In this document: piece by piece, positions 17,213 to 25,797 of the stretch
Numbering within the stretch: position 1 is the first letter of the stretch
How the letters are laid out: each line of letters starts with the position of its first letter
Notes under the pieces: model-generated
What the model was told of the DNA's origin: nothing
The model's input: only the letters and a program-made list of their open reading frames with translations
Databases searched by the model: none
Assembly: GCA_947494965.1 (NCBI GenBank)
Contig: CANLWV010000001.1
Coordinates: 124,001-188,000, forward strand
Origin: an uncultured Salinicoccus sp.
GTDB taxonomy: Bacteria; Bacillota; Bacilli; Staphylococcales; Salinicoccaceae
Length of the DNA stretch: 64,000 bases
Reading direction: 5' to 3'
Translations under genes and position numbers: made by a program

Positions 17213-18457
17213 TTATATTCTATTCAGTTTTTGCGCCAATTTATATGCAGGCTTATTGAATACTTTCTCAAAAGTGCCTGGTAGCTCTTCTATGAAAGTA
17301 TTGTAGCCTTTTTTGAACTTGAAGACCCCGTAATCCTTGGACTGTTCTGTAAAATCGCCGGTCAATCCAAAGAAATTGAAGCGTTCCACTCCGATTTCCT
17401 TTGCCTTTTTGATCATCTGCCAAGTCGTGAAATTCGTACCCATGAACATGGAATGTTCCGGATAGCTGCCACTGAACAGATAAACCATTTCATGGTTGTT
17501 GTAATAATACATGGCTGCAGAAAGTTCTATGACTGTGCCATATTCTTCCTGCACGTTCTGGATCTTTTTTATCCGTTTCTCTTTGTTTCCAAGGAGGTCC
17601 TTCACTTCATTCATCCTCCCCTTCATCCTCTTTGTACCATTTCCGGAATCGATTTTTTCCTGCATCTCTTTATACTCTGCAGAAAGTTCATCAAGTTCGC
17701 TGTTCAATTGTTCTAGATAGTCTTCCAGATTGATATAGCTCAAAGTGAGATAAGTGCGCTCCTTTAAGGCATGAAGCAGATTTTTTATCTTTTCTCCGCT
17801 TACCGGGTCGAAACCGATGCGTTCCTCGGTGTCTTTATATATCTGAATGAATTTGTCGTATTCATCCTCTTCCAGATAACGCAATTTCAGCCCCATCTGC
17901 TCACTCGCACGCGTATTATAGCGTGTTTTTGAATCCATATCTTTAATAAGCTGCTCTTCATCCTTATTCAAATCAAGTATAGCCTGATGTCTGAGCAGTT
18001 CCTCTGTAACCAGCTGTTTGGTGAAACCATTATGCGAATACCCCTGATTGATGTAGATATCTATAATTTCATGATTGTTTTCAGGGCTTTCCACGATTTC
18101 TCCATCGTTGTCTCTCATCTGATAGATCATATAGGGGGAATGGATGAGTTTTACAGCATGATGTTTTTTGACGTGATCATCGATTTCCTTCAGGAAGAAC
18201 TGTAGCCTCTCATTCGAGAACGGCTGGATTAATGGGCCTGTATGTGAAGTGAATAGCCGATAGCGTTTCAGGACCGATGTGGCACTGAGCATGGAAACCC
18301 CGACTAGCGCATCATCTTCATAGAGGCCAAGCAGGTGCGTCTCCTGTGTCTTTGAAATGTAATCATAATAAAGCGGATCATGGAGGTAGTGGCAATGCCC
18401 CTCGTACTCTGCCATGAACGCTTTAAACGTTTCCTCTTGGATCTGTGATATCTGCAC
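17213..18457 (-). CDS. Third FemABX-family aminoacyltransferase of the fem cluster
   Basis: 414 residues, two GNAT-like folds with an inserted coiled coil (about 245-305, rich in E, K and L). These enzymes transfer amino acids from aminoacyl-tRNA to lipid-linked peptidoglycan precursors. The C-terminal segment FNFFGLTGDFTEQSKDYGVFKFKKGYN matches the family. It is more diverged than its two neighbours and is not clearly FemX. It could be an FmhA/FmhC-like enzyme or a Lif/Epr-type factor that changes bridge composition. The start is GTG with GGAGGG 7 bases before it. It lies 21 bases downstream of the femB-like gene and is last in the operon. Confidence 0.88.
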   Translation of the reverse strand: MQISQIQEETFKAFMAEYEGHCHYLHDPLYYDYISKTQETHLLGLYEDDALVGVSMLSATSVLKRYRLFTSHTGPLIQPFSNERLQFFLKEIDDHVKKHHAVKLIHSPYMIYQMRDNDGEIVESPENNHEIIDIYINQGYSHNGFTKQLVTEELLRHQAILDLNKDEEQLIKDMDSKTRYNTRASEQMGLKLRYLEEDEYDKFIQIYKDTEERIGFDPVSGEKIKNLLHALKERTYLTLSYINLEDYLEQLNSELDELSAEYKEMQEKIDSGNGTKRMKGRMNEVKDLLGNKEKRIKKIQNVQEEYGTVIELSAAMYYYNNHEMVYLFSGSYPEHSMFMGTNFTTWQMIKKAKEIGVERFNFFGLTGDFTEQSKDYGVFKFKKGYNTFIEELPGTFEKVFNKPAYKLAQKLNRI

Positions 18458-18478
18458 TGTTCAACCCTCCTTCACTAT

Positions 18479-19753
18479 TCAGTTGCTTTTTGAGGCTGTC
18501 TTCTGTTCGATTTTACGTTTCACTTTATAGAGATTATAAGGCACTTTACTGATCACCTTGACGAAATCACCGACCAGTTCCTCTATTTCAGCGTTGAAGC
18601 CACGTTTGAAGCGATAGACGCCATAATCCTCCCCATCTTCAGAGAAGTCACCACTCACCCCGTAGAAGTTATATCTGTCGATGCCATTCTCCAGACAGTA
18701 CTTCATCATTTCAAAATGCATCATGTAAGGTCCGACGAAATGAGCGAACTCGCTTGAACTCGCACCTGAGTTATAGACCATCTCATAAGGGGTTTCAAAG
18801 TAGATGCCAGCACCAAGATTCAGGACATTTCCTTCCTTTTCACGGATTTCCATGGCGCTTTTGCGATCTTCAGTCATCTTGTTGATCTGTTTATCATGTT
18901 CAGCAATCTTATTCAGAGTCTTATCATTCTTGTTGTCCTTCTGCATGAGCTGGTCCCGCTTCCGCTCATTGTCTGCAATCTGCTCTGAAAGGTTCTCTAC
19001 GTATTCATCCAATTCTATATATGCAAGCGGGATAAGAACCTTATCCCCATAGGCTTTCTTGAAATTGGAGAAGTATTCCTTCGGGTTCGGGTGAGTGAAG
19101 AACCCCTGCCTCTCACTTGTATCCAAGTAGAGATCCATGAATATATCAATCTCATCGACGTCGAGGAAACGCACCTTCACACCAAATTTCTGTGCTTTCT
19201 TTATATTCCGCTTCCTCTGTGAATCGAAGGACTTAAAGAGACTCTTTTCATCATGACCCGACAGATCCAGTACACTCATCCACCGCGCCTGGGAGGTTTT
19301 AGAATAACCGCGGGTGAACCCTTGATGCACATATCCTTCATCTTCCATCAATCTGATCAGTGCATCCTGGGCCGGATATTCCTCTTTAGGCACTACATCC
19401 TTATCATACTTTCTGTATATCCAATTCGGATCAAGCTTTACATACAGCCCGTCATTCTTCTTGAGATAGACTGTCAGTTCCTGCAGATAGAACTTAACAA
19501 GATCGTGGTCATGGTAATCAAGCACAGGGCCACGGTTGGAATAATAGAAATACTTGCCGAGAACCGTTTTCTTCAAAGTGAAGAGACATGCCGCTATCAC
19601 CGTACCACTTGCATCCTTAACGCCAAGCAGGCGTACCTTCTGCTGATCCATTTCCCTATTCTTTTTATTTTCTATCATCTGGAAAAAGGCCGATTCTTCT
19701 CCTTTTTCTATATAATCCTTATATTCCTTTTCAGTCAGTTCAACGAATTTCAT
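18479..19753 (-). CDS. femB: FemB-like peptidoglycan bridge aminoacyltransferase
   Basis: 424 residues. FemB of S. aureus adds glycines 4 and 5 of the pentaglycine bridge. Close correspondences include YYSNRGPVLDYHDHDLVKFYLQEL, VKLDPNWIYRKYDKDVVP, DSQRKRNIKKAQKFGVKVRFL, a coiled-coil arm (about 262-305) and NFYGVSGDFSEDGEDYGVYRFKRGFN. GGAGG lies 10 bases before the ATG. It follows the femA-like gene by 7 bases. The amino acid used here cannot be read from sequence; in relatives it may be Gly, Ser or Ala. Confidence 0.93.
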   Translation of the reverse strand: MKFVELTEKEYKDYIEKGEESAFFQMIENKKNREMDQQKVRLLGVKDASGTVIAACLFTLKKTVLGKYFYYSNRGPVLDYHDHDLVKFYLQELTVYLKKNDGLYVKLDPNWIYRKYDKDVVPKEEYPAQDALIRLMEDEGYVHQGFTRGYSKTSQARWMSVLDLSGHDEKSLFKSFDSQRKRNIKKAQKFGVKVRFLDVDEIDIFMDLYLDTSERQGFFTHPNPKEYFSNFKKAYGDKVLIPLAYIELDEYVENLSEQIADNERKRDQLMQKDNKNDKTLNKIAEHDKQINKMTEDRKSAMEIREKEGNVLNLGAGIYFETPYEMVYNSGASSSEFAHFVGPYMMHFEMMKYCLENGIDRYNFYGVSGDFSEDGEDYGVYRFKRGFNAEIEELVGDFVKVISKVPYNLYKVKRKIEQKTASKSN

Positions 19754-19760
19754 CCGTTTG

Positions 19761-21020
19761 TTACCTCCCTATTCTTTCTCTTAATTTTACGAGTGACTGA
19801 TACACCCTATACGCCGGCTTGTTGATCGGCTTGATGAAATCACCGATATATTCATAGACTGTGGCGTTGAATCCCTTTTTGAACTGGATGACGCCATAGT
19901 CTTCCGCTTCTTCTGAAAAATCCCCACTGATGCCGTAGAAATTATACAGCCCGATATCATGGTCCAGGGCATAATTGATCATATGCCATTGAATCAGGTA
20001 ACTGCCCGCGAAATGCCTGAAATCATTGTCACTCCCACCTGCAAGATAAACGACTTCATGCGGGGTGATGAAATAGTAGGCACTCGCTATTGGAAGCTCG
20101 TTACCGTGGGTTTCACGCAATGTACGGCCTTCTTGCAACTTATCTTCTATATTTTCGAGCTGAGCCGTCAGGTTCGTTATTTTCTTTTCCGCTTTACTGT
20201 TGGCCGGGTCTTTTTCGAGGTCACGGTTCGCTTTACTGATATTCTTCATCAATGCATCCCGATCCTTAGTGATCGATGCGACATATTCATCCAAATTGAC
20301 ATACACCAGTGGGATCAGAACATTGTCTCCGAAGTGCTCCTTACGACTTATATAGTAGGAATCATCGCGGTCTATGAAGGATTTCATTTCAGATGTGTCC
20401 CTCATGAATTTCCTGAAGACGTCTATCTCGTCAAGCCCGAGATAACGCACATGAAGACCATGCTTCTGTGCCTTTTTTATATTCCGCTTCCGGAGGCTAT
20501 CCATATCATTCAACACGGTTTTGCCGTCTTTGCCTCTAAGGTCAAGTACCGAATGCCATCTAATCTGGACGACCGGATCGAATCCGACGGAGAATCCTTC
20601 ATGTGTAAAGCCCAGCGCTTTGAAGTAATCGAAGATATAGCGGTTCCCCCGGTCTTCGAGGATATCGCCTTCGTGGTTGCGTTCTTTGATTACTTCGTAG
20701 GGATCTACTCTGACATGCATCACTTTCTTTGGCTTCAAGAAGTCATTAAGCCCTTCGAAAAATGTATCGAACACCTTTTTATCGGAATAGTCCATGACCG
20801 GTCCACGATTGGTATAGGCATATTTGAATACCTTCATCACAGGGGTCAGAGTGATCAGGCAGGCTGCTTTCACCGCTTCCCCGTCCTTCACGCCTATCAG
20901 GTAGGTTTCAACCCCCTGGTCTATTTTCAGACGATAATTATCCACCGTCTGTGTAAAATGACTGAAGTGTGTTCGTGTGAACTGTTCGAACTCCTCAGTG
21001 GTCAACTCTGTAAATTGCAT
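19761..21020 (-). CDS. femA: FemA-like peptidoglycan bridge aminoacyltransferase
   Basis: About 419 residues, very close to FemA length (420). FemA adds glycines 2 and 3 of the bridge. Matching stretches include SHFTQTVDNYRLKI, VMKVFKYAYTNRGPVMDY, GFDPVVQIRWHSVLDLRGK, a coiled-coil arm (about 250-300), THGNELPIASAYYFITPHEVVYLAGG and the end GDFIKPINKPAYRVYQSL. I place the start at ATG 21020 with AGGAG 7 bases upstream, not the 32-codon longer frame. First gene of a three-gene fem operon read leftward. Confidence 0.94.
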   Translation of the reverse strand: MQFTELTTEEFEQFTRTHFSHFTQTVDNYRLKIDQGVETYLIGVKDGEAVKAACLITLTPVMKVFKYAYTNRGPVMDYSDKKVFDTFFEGLNDFLKPKKVMHVRVDPYEVIKERNHEGDILEDRGNRYIFDYFKALGFTHEGFSVGFDPVVQIRWHSVLDLRGKDGKTVLNDMDSLRKRNIKKAQKHGLHVRYLGLDEIDVFRKFMRDTSEMKSFIDRDDSYYISRKEHFGDNVLIPLVYVNLDEYVASITKDRDALMKNISKANRDLEKDPANSKAEKKITNLTAQLENIEDKLQEGRTLRETHGNELPIASAYYFITPHEVVYLAGGSDNDFRHFAGSYLIQWHMINYALDHDIGLYNFYGISGDFSEEAEDYGVIQFKKGFNATVYEYIGDFIKPINKPAYRVYQSLVKLRERIGR

Positions 21021-21220
21021 AATGGCACTCCTGTCAACTAATTTTGTTACTCCGAATATATTATCAGATTCCAAACTTAATGCGAATTGAAACATCATAA
21101 ATATATATAGTCTCATCTATTATATCATCTGCGGACGGTACTGGCAGTAATTCTGCGAAGTTCATGACTGCACGGCTACAATTCGCTGCCATTTTCATCA
21201 GAAGGCTTGGCGAAAGCCAT

Positions 21221-22480
21221 TCACCTTTTATGGCCGGCTATCAACCCTTCCCTAAGCTTAAGCGTCGAAGGTGCTGTACAGCTTAGAGCCCTCATCACGC
21301 TGAGTTGCCCAAACCGGATCTTTAACGCATCAACCGTCTTGAGAAGATCCTGCCTCTTCAATTCCCCCGGGTCTTCGAATAGGGATAACTGTCTCACGTC
21401 CCCCGGTATCAGGTTTGTCAAAGAGATGCTTAAGGTCCGGTACATCGCATAGGCATCTGCCATATTGATGATGTGTGCCCATACACCCTGCATGATGATG
21501 TTCCCGTCATTCGTCCCCCCGTCTAACGTGAACTGCTTTCGGTATAGCCGGCCATCTGCCGTCCCTAAAGAAAAATGGATGGTGCGCGCCAACCGTTTTG
21601 ACAGACGCAAACGATGCGTCACTTCATCAATATGCTCAAGCATTACAACATAGACTTCATCAAGGTGATAGTTGCGCATAAAGATTTGGCTTTTTGCTAT
21701 GGAAGGCGCATGGGCACTGTGCTTTTCACTGATGGTGCTGAAATCGATGCCATTGGCATGCAGATGCCAATCGACACCGATGATGCCAAAGTCCCGCTTC
21801 AAATATTCGGGTGGGTAGTGTGCCAGGTCACCCACTGAAAATATCCCGCTTTCATTCAAACGGGCCTCACTATTCTTGTTGATCCCCCACAGTGTTCTAA
21901 GCGGTTTGATATGCCACATTTTTTCAGGCACATCCTCGTAGCGCCATTCCGCTATACCGGAAGGCGCACGCTTCGCTTCGATATCTAGGGATAACTTACT
22001 GAGCAGCGGGTTCTCGCCGATGCCGACGGCACAATCAATACGCGTTTCCTGATAGATCTCTTTCCTGAGGCGTAGGGCCAGTTCCCAAGGACTTTTTTCG
22101 AACAACCGGAAACTCTTTGTAACGTCCATGAAGTACTCATCCACGGAATATTGATGAAAATCTTCCGGCGCGACGTATTTCAGGGCGATTTCCGTTATTC
22201 TGGAAGAATAATCGAGATATGTCTTCATTGAGGGATTGATGATATAAATATCTTTACGGTTCGGAATTTCAAACAAGCGGCAACCAGTCTTTATGCCCAT
22301 CCTTTTGAGCGCCGGTGTTGCAGCCAGGACAACTGCCCCCGGGTTTTTCGTGTCTGCCACCACCGCAAGGCGTGTCGTGAATGGATCCAGACCTTTTTGT
22401 ATGCAGGATACACTGGCAAAGAAACTTTTTTGATCCACACAGAAAATATGCCGTTTTGGACAGATATGGTAGTTATACAT
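21221..22480 (-). CDS. Y-family DNA polymerase, UmuC-like
   Basis: 419 residues. Such polymerases copy damaged templates. Catalytic acidic residues are visible in FCVDQKSFFASV (D16) and QYSVDEYFMDV. HhH-type and little-finger regions follow, and the C-terminal RQLSLFED contains QLSLF, a consensus sliding-clamp binding motif. GGAGGGG precedes the ATG. A LexA-type box lies 16 bases upstream, so it is probably SOS-induced. It resembles the ImpB/MucB/SamB protein that S. aureus carries near femAB and B. subtilis YqjW, rather than DinB. No umuD or yolD partner lies next to it. Confidence 0.92.
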   Translation of the reverse strand: MYNYHICPKRHIFCVDQKSFFASVSCIQKGLDPFTTRLAVVADTKNPGAVVLAATPALKRMGIKTGCRLFEIPNRKDIYIINPSMKTYLDYSSRITEIALKYVAPEDFHQYSVDEYFMDVTKSFRLFEKSPWELALRLRKEIYQETRIDCAVGIGENPLLSKLSLDIEAKRAPSGIAEWRYEDVPEKMWHIKPLRTLWGINKNSEARLNESGIFSVGDLAHYPPEYLKRDFGIIGVDWHLHANGIDFSTISEKHSAHAPSIAKSQIFMRNYHLDEVYVVMLEHIDEVTHRLRLSKRLARTIHFSLGTADGRLYRKQFTLDGGTNDGNIIMQGVWAHIINMADAYAMYRTLSISLTNLIPGDVRQLSLFEDPGELKRQDLLKTVDALKIRFGQLSVMRALSCTAPSTLKLREGLIAGHKR

Positions 22481-22495
22481 GTAACCCCTCCATAT

Positions 22496-22509
22496 AGAAC
22501 ATATGTTCG
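22496..22509 (-). promoter_or_regulatory. LexA (SOS) box upstream of the Y-family polymerase
   Basis: The minus strand reads CGAACATATGTTCT. GAACATATGTTC is a perfect 12-base palindrome and fits the Gram-positive consensus CGAACRNRYGTTYG except at the outermost base. It sits between the presumed promoter and the RBS. Confidence 0.88.
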
Positions 22510-22612
22510 CATACCCGTAAATTCATCATATCATAAAATAGGAAGTTCAAAACATGATTATTTACAGATTTGGGTATGATGTACTGTAAAGACCAGTGAG
22601 GAGGAAAATGAT

Positions 22613-23611
22613 TTGAAAGATATCATTGCATTACTTAAGAAAGGCAGTGCAGCATCGCTGACTGCCTCTATCGTCAATTTCTTCATCGCAGCCATAAAGG
22701 GCGGTGCTTTCCTACTGACGGGAAATGTTGCCATGTTTGCTGAGATGATGCATTCCATTGGCGATGCACTTAACCAGTTCTTTGTTTATGTAGGTTCCGG
22801 ATTGTCGAAGAAAGCGCCGACCAAACGTTTCCCCTTCGGCTTTGGACGCCTTGTGAATCTTGTTTTACTATTTGCCGTCATCATCGTCGGTATATTGGCA
22901 TATGAGACAGTGCGCGAGGGGTTAAAGCACATTTTAGAACCGCTTCCGGTGGAAACCGATACAACAATGCTGCTCATTAACATCGGCGTGCTTGCTGTGG
23001 CGGCTATACTTGAGACATTCGTTCTATTTAAAGCCGGGAAGGAATTGCTCAAGCAGGCAGATCAGCCTTATGATGGCTTAAAGCCGCTCACGACAAGTTT
23101 TGTCCATATGGACCGTGCAAAACCAGCGACCAAATTGGTCTTCTTGGAAGATACGGTTGCAACAGGTGGGGCACTGCTCGCCATCCTGGCCATACTAATT
23201 GCACGCTTTACAGGCTTTTCCCAAGCAGAAGGCATCGCCTCGATCATAATCGGTATCGCCATGTTCTACATCGTCTACAAAATTTTCATGGAGAATGCCG
23301 CAGGGGCACTTGGTGAGCACGACCCGCGCATGGAACAGCGTGTTTCGGAGATTGTGTTGAGGCATGATGAAATCAGGGACATACGTAAGCTCTTCGTCAT
23401 GAAGGAAGGGGATCTCCTCCACGTTGAAATTGTGGCGGAACTGGACCCCGACCTCTCTGTTGAAGAAGCGAACGCCATCCGCGATGACATAGAGGAGATG
23501 ATCCTGAAACAAAGGCATGTCGTTGATGTAAATACAGAATTTGAGGTCGATGACGGGCACCGGGCGTGGCCGCAGACCCAGAATGAATTGGATAAAAAAC
23601 CTAAAAAATAA
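22613..23611 (+). CDS. Cation diffusion facilitator (CDF) family efflux transporter
   Basis: 332 residues with about six membrane segments and a cytoplasmic C-terminal domain (about 225-310). Members export divalent metals such as Zn, Mn or Fe in exchange for protons. The metal-site helix contains MMHSIGDALNQ; a second polar helix contains FLEDTVATGG. The start is TTG with GAGGAGG 8 bases upstream; the nearby ATG is out of frame. The metal is not predictable from sequence. It converges with the LCP gene over a terminator. Confidence 0.9.
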   Translation: MKDIIALLKKGSAASLTASIVNFFIAAIKGGAFLLTGNVAMFAEMMHSIGDALNQFFVYVGSGLSKKAPTKRFPFGFGRLVNLVLLFAVIIVGILAYETVREGLKHILEPLPVETDTTMLLINIGVLAVAAILETFVLFKAGKELLKQADQPYDGLKPLTTSFVHMDRAKPATKLVFLEDTVATGGALLAILAILIARFTGFSQAEGIASIIIGIAMFYIVYKIFMENAAGALGEHDPRMEQRVSEIVLRHDEIRDIRKLFVMKEGDLLHVEIVAELDPDLSVEEANAIRDDIEEMILKQRHVVDVNTEFEVDDGHRAWPQTQNELDKKPKK

Positions 23612-23626
23612 TTATGGGCAAATAAG

Positions 23627-23661
23627 AAGGATGGCACGCAGTACCGCGGCCATCCTTTTTT
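23627..23661 (+). terminator. Terminator between CDF gene and LCP gene
   Basis: AAGGATGGC pairs with GCCATCCTT around a loop rich in G+C, followed by a T run. It can also serve the convergent LCP transcript. Confidence 0.82.
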
Positions 23662-23668
23662 GTATCGT

Positions 23669-24661
23669 CTATTCGGTTGCAGCCTCCCCTCCAGCCGATT
23701 CTTCAGCGCCATTTCTCAAAAACTCATGCATATACTGGCTGTTGGCCCCAAAATCGAGATCGATCACATTGCCGGCGTGTGATGTGTCCATAAATTGGTA
23801 GGTGCCTTCTACAGGTACTGTAAGCGTGTCTATCTCCTTATCACTTCTCAGGAGGAAGGATGCCATCATCCGATACATTTCCCCATCAGTCATGCTCGTA
23901 TTGACGTGCCCCATTCCCGTCCCGGCAATTTTAGGGAGCTTCAAAACGCCGCCGATTGTCAGCACCTCATCCTTTAGGGCGCTGATGACCTGCTGCTGGC
24001 GCCTTACGCGACCAAAGTCGCCTTCTTTATCCTGGCGGAACCTTGCATATTCAAGAAGCTCCTGTCCATTAAGACGCTGTTCACCCTTTTTCAGTTCAAC
24101 ATCGATCTTTTCGGACATATCCTTTTCGACGTCTACCATCACCCCATTTTTATTGACCACATCCACTACGGATTCAAATGCCTTATAGTCGACCACTGCA
24201 TACTCTTCGACCTCGATGCCGAAGTTCTCTTTGATGGTGCGTCTGAGGAGTTCCACGCCGCCGAGCGAATAGACGGCGTTTATCTTGTAGCTTTGAAACC
24301 CGGGGATATCCACATAGATGTCCCGCATCATCGACACGAGTTTCATATCCTTATTCATATAATCATATTGGGCGAGCATGATGACGTCCGTGCGCTGTGC
24401 CCCGTCAACTTCACGGTCTGCCCCTAACAGCAGTATGGTCTTCTTGCCATCATTATTGTCATCACCATCGAATTCATGTGCCGCTTGTTCGACGCCATTG
24501 TCCTTGGCTATATCGAGCCCGGATTGATAGGAGAAGAAAATGTACAAAACGATGAATATGAGCGCTATAAATATAATTAAAGGAATCAGCGTACGCTTAC
24601 GCAACCGTCTTTTTTTCACGCCTTCATCAGTACGTACAGAACGTCTATAGTCGTTATCCAT
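23669..24661 (-). CDS. msrR: LytR-CpsA-Psr (LCP) family wall glycopolymer ligase, MsrR-like
   Basis: 330 residues with a basic N-terminus and one membrane segment (about 25-45), the rest outside the cell. LCP enzymes transfer teichoic acids or capsule from undecaprenyl phosphate to peptidoglycan. The LCP domain shows LLLGADREVDGAQRTDVIML, SMMRDIYVDIPGFQSYKINAVY and LEYARFRQDKEGDFGRVRRQQQV, with the conserved Asp and Arg residues present. Length and neighbourhood (near fem and parC genes) match S. aureus MsrR, so the symbol is a reasoned guess. The acidic tail EESAGGEAATE is unusual but short. Confidence 0.9.
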   Translation of the reverse strand: MDNDYRRSVRTDEGVKKRRLRKRTLIPLIIFIALIFIVLYIFFSYQSGLDIAKDNGVEQAAHEFDGDDNNDGKKTILLLGADREVDGAQRTDVIMLAQYDYMNKDMKLVSMMRDIYVDIPGFQSYKINAVYSLGGVELLRRTIKENFGIEVEEYAVVDYKAFESVVDVVNKNGVMVDVEKDMSEKIDVELKKGEQRLNGQELLEYARFRQDKEGDFGRVRRQQQVISALKDEVLTIGGVLKLPKIAGTGMGHVNTSMTDGEMYRMMASFLLRSDKEIDTLTVPVEGTYQFMDTSHAGNVIDLDFGANSQYMHEFLRNGAEESAGGEAATE

Positions 24662-24808
24662 GATACTTGGCTCCCGTCATTAATGTATTCAATCATTCTA
24701 TCGCGTTTAAAAAGAGATTAAAAGAGAAAACCGTATTTGACCGGATATAATAAATTGTAGAAAGTAATGGGCATATAGTAGAATGTAAATAATTAGATGA
24801 GGAGGGTT

Positions 24809-25765
24809 ATGATGATCCGGAATTGGTTTTTTATCGCACTGATGGCTCTGTTCCTGATGCCCACTGAAGTGCAGGCGGCCGAATGGCAGGAAGCCGTCAC
24901 CGTCTATGGTGCCGCCCTTGAGGACGATCCCCAGCTGTTGAAGGATACTGAAGGGATACTCGGTACAAAGGAAGAGGACAAAATCACATTCGTCAACTCG
25001 GAGGATATCGCCAAATACATCGGCAAGGATTATGATGATGCCGTGCTCAAATCAAGCATCCGCATCATTCAAAGGGAAGATGGATATGGACTGGACATCA
25101 CCGTAGATGAAACGATGGGGAAGATTACGCAAATTACGGAAGAGACATATAAAAACGCCCTGCTCACATCGGGTATTACAGATGCGGAAGTGACGATTGG
25201 GGCCGCTCAAGATGTCACAGGCGAAAGTGCACTCTCAGGTATATATAAAGCGTTTGAAGCACAGGGGCAGGAAATTGATACCGACCGCACCCGCAATTCC
25301 CAGGATGAGTTGGAAGCCATCGCAGATATTTCAAAAGAGAATGCGCAAAAAGAAGGATTTTCACAGGAACAGCTGAATAAGGCCATTACAGACATTAAAA
25401 TTGAAATCATCAATCAGGGTGGGAACCTGACTGAAGCGGATATTCGCCGCGTAGTAGAGGAGCAGTTGAATGAGAACGGTCTGGATGGCATAGTGACGGG
25501 TGATCAAATCGACCGCCTCGTCAATATCCTGATACAGATACAGAACACGAATATATTTACGGATGAAGAAGCAGAACGCCTCAAGGACAGCGCGCAGAAC
25601 CTGATCGATGAAATAAGATCAAGCGATGCATTCAAGCAAGCCGCTGATAAGGCCGAAGAAATTGGCCAGGACATCCAGGATTCTGACGCATGGAGCACCT
25701 TCAAACGGACCGTCTCTGATTTCTTCAGCAGCATCATTTCCTTCTTCAAAACATTGTTCAATTAA
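24809..25765 (+). CDS. Secreted DUF1002-family protein (YpuA-like)
   Basis: About 318 residues. An N-terminal signal peptide (MMIRNWFFIALMALFLMPTEVQAA) is followed by a mostly acidic, helical DUF1002 region with GITDAEVTIGAAQDVTGESALSG. The C-terminus ends in a hydrophobic, phenylalanine-rich amphipathic stretch. AGGAGGG overlaps an in-frame upstream ATG at 24797, so the start is one of the two ATGs at 24809 or 24812; 24812 has the better spacing. Function is unknown in the family. It is divergent from msrR, and a link to the cell envelope is only inference. Confidence 0.88.
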   Translation: MMIRNWFFIALMALFLMPTEVQAAEWQEAVTVYGAALEDDPQLLKDTEGILGTKEEDKITFVNSEDIAKYIGKDYDDAVLKSSIRIIQREDGYGLDITVDETMGKITQITEETYKNALLTSGITDAEVTIGAAQDVTGESALSGIYKAFEAQGQEIDTDRTRNSQDELEAIADISKENAQKEGFSQEQLNKAITDIKIEIINQGGNLTEADIRRVVEEQLNENGLDGIVTGDQIDRLVNILIQIQNTNIFTDEEAERLKDSAQNLIDEIRSSDAFKQAADKAEEIGQDIQDSDAWSTFKRTVSDFFSSIISFFKTLFN

Positions 25766-25797
25766 AAAACCAGACCTTTAGAAGGTCTGGTTTCTTT
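25764..25797 (+). terminator. Bidirectional terminator between DUF1002 gene and alanine symporter
   Basis: AAACCAGACCTT and AAGGTCTGGTTT form a perfect 12-bp stem around TAG, with A and T runs on both sides. The stop codons of both convergent genes abut it. Confidence 0.87.

Noticed and set aside
19959-21041. Long open frame on the plus strand (360 codons) opposite femA
   Set aside because: It lies fully antisense to femA, has no RBS, and its sequence is low-complexity hydrophobic with histidine and cysteine runs, typical of a shadow frame.
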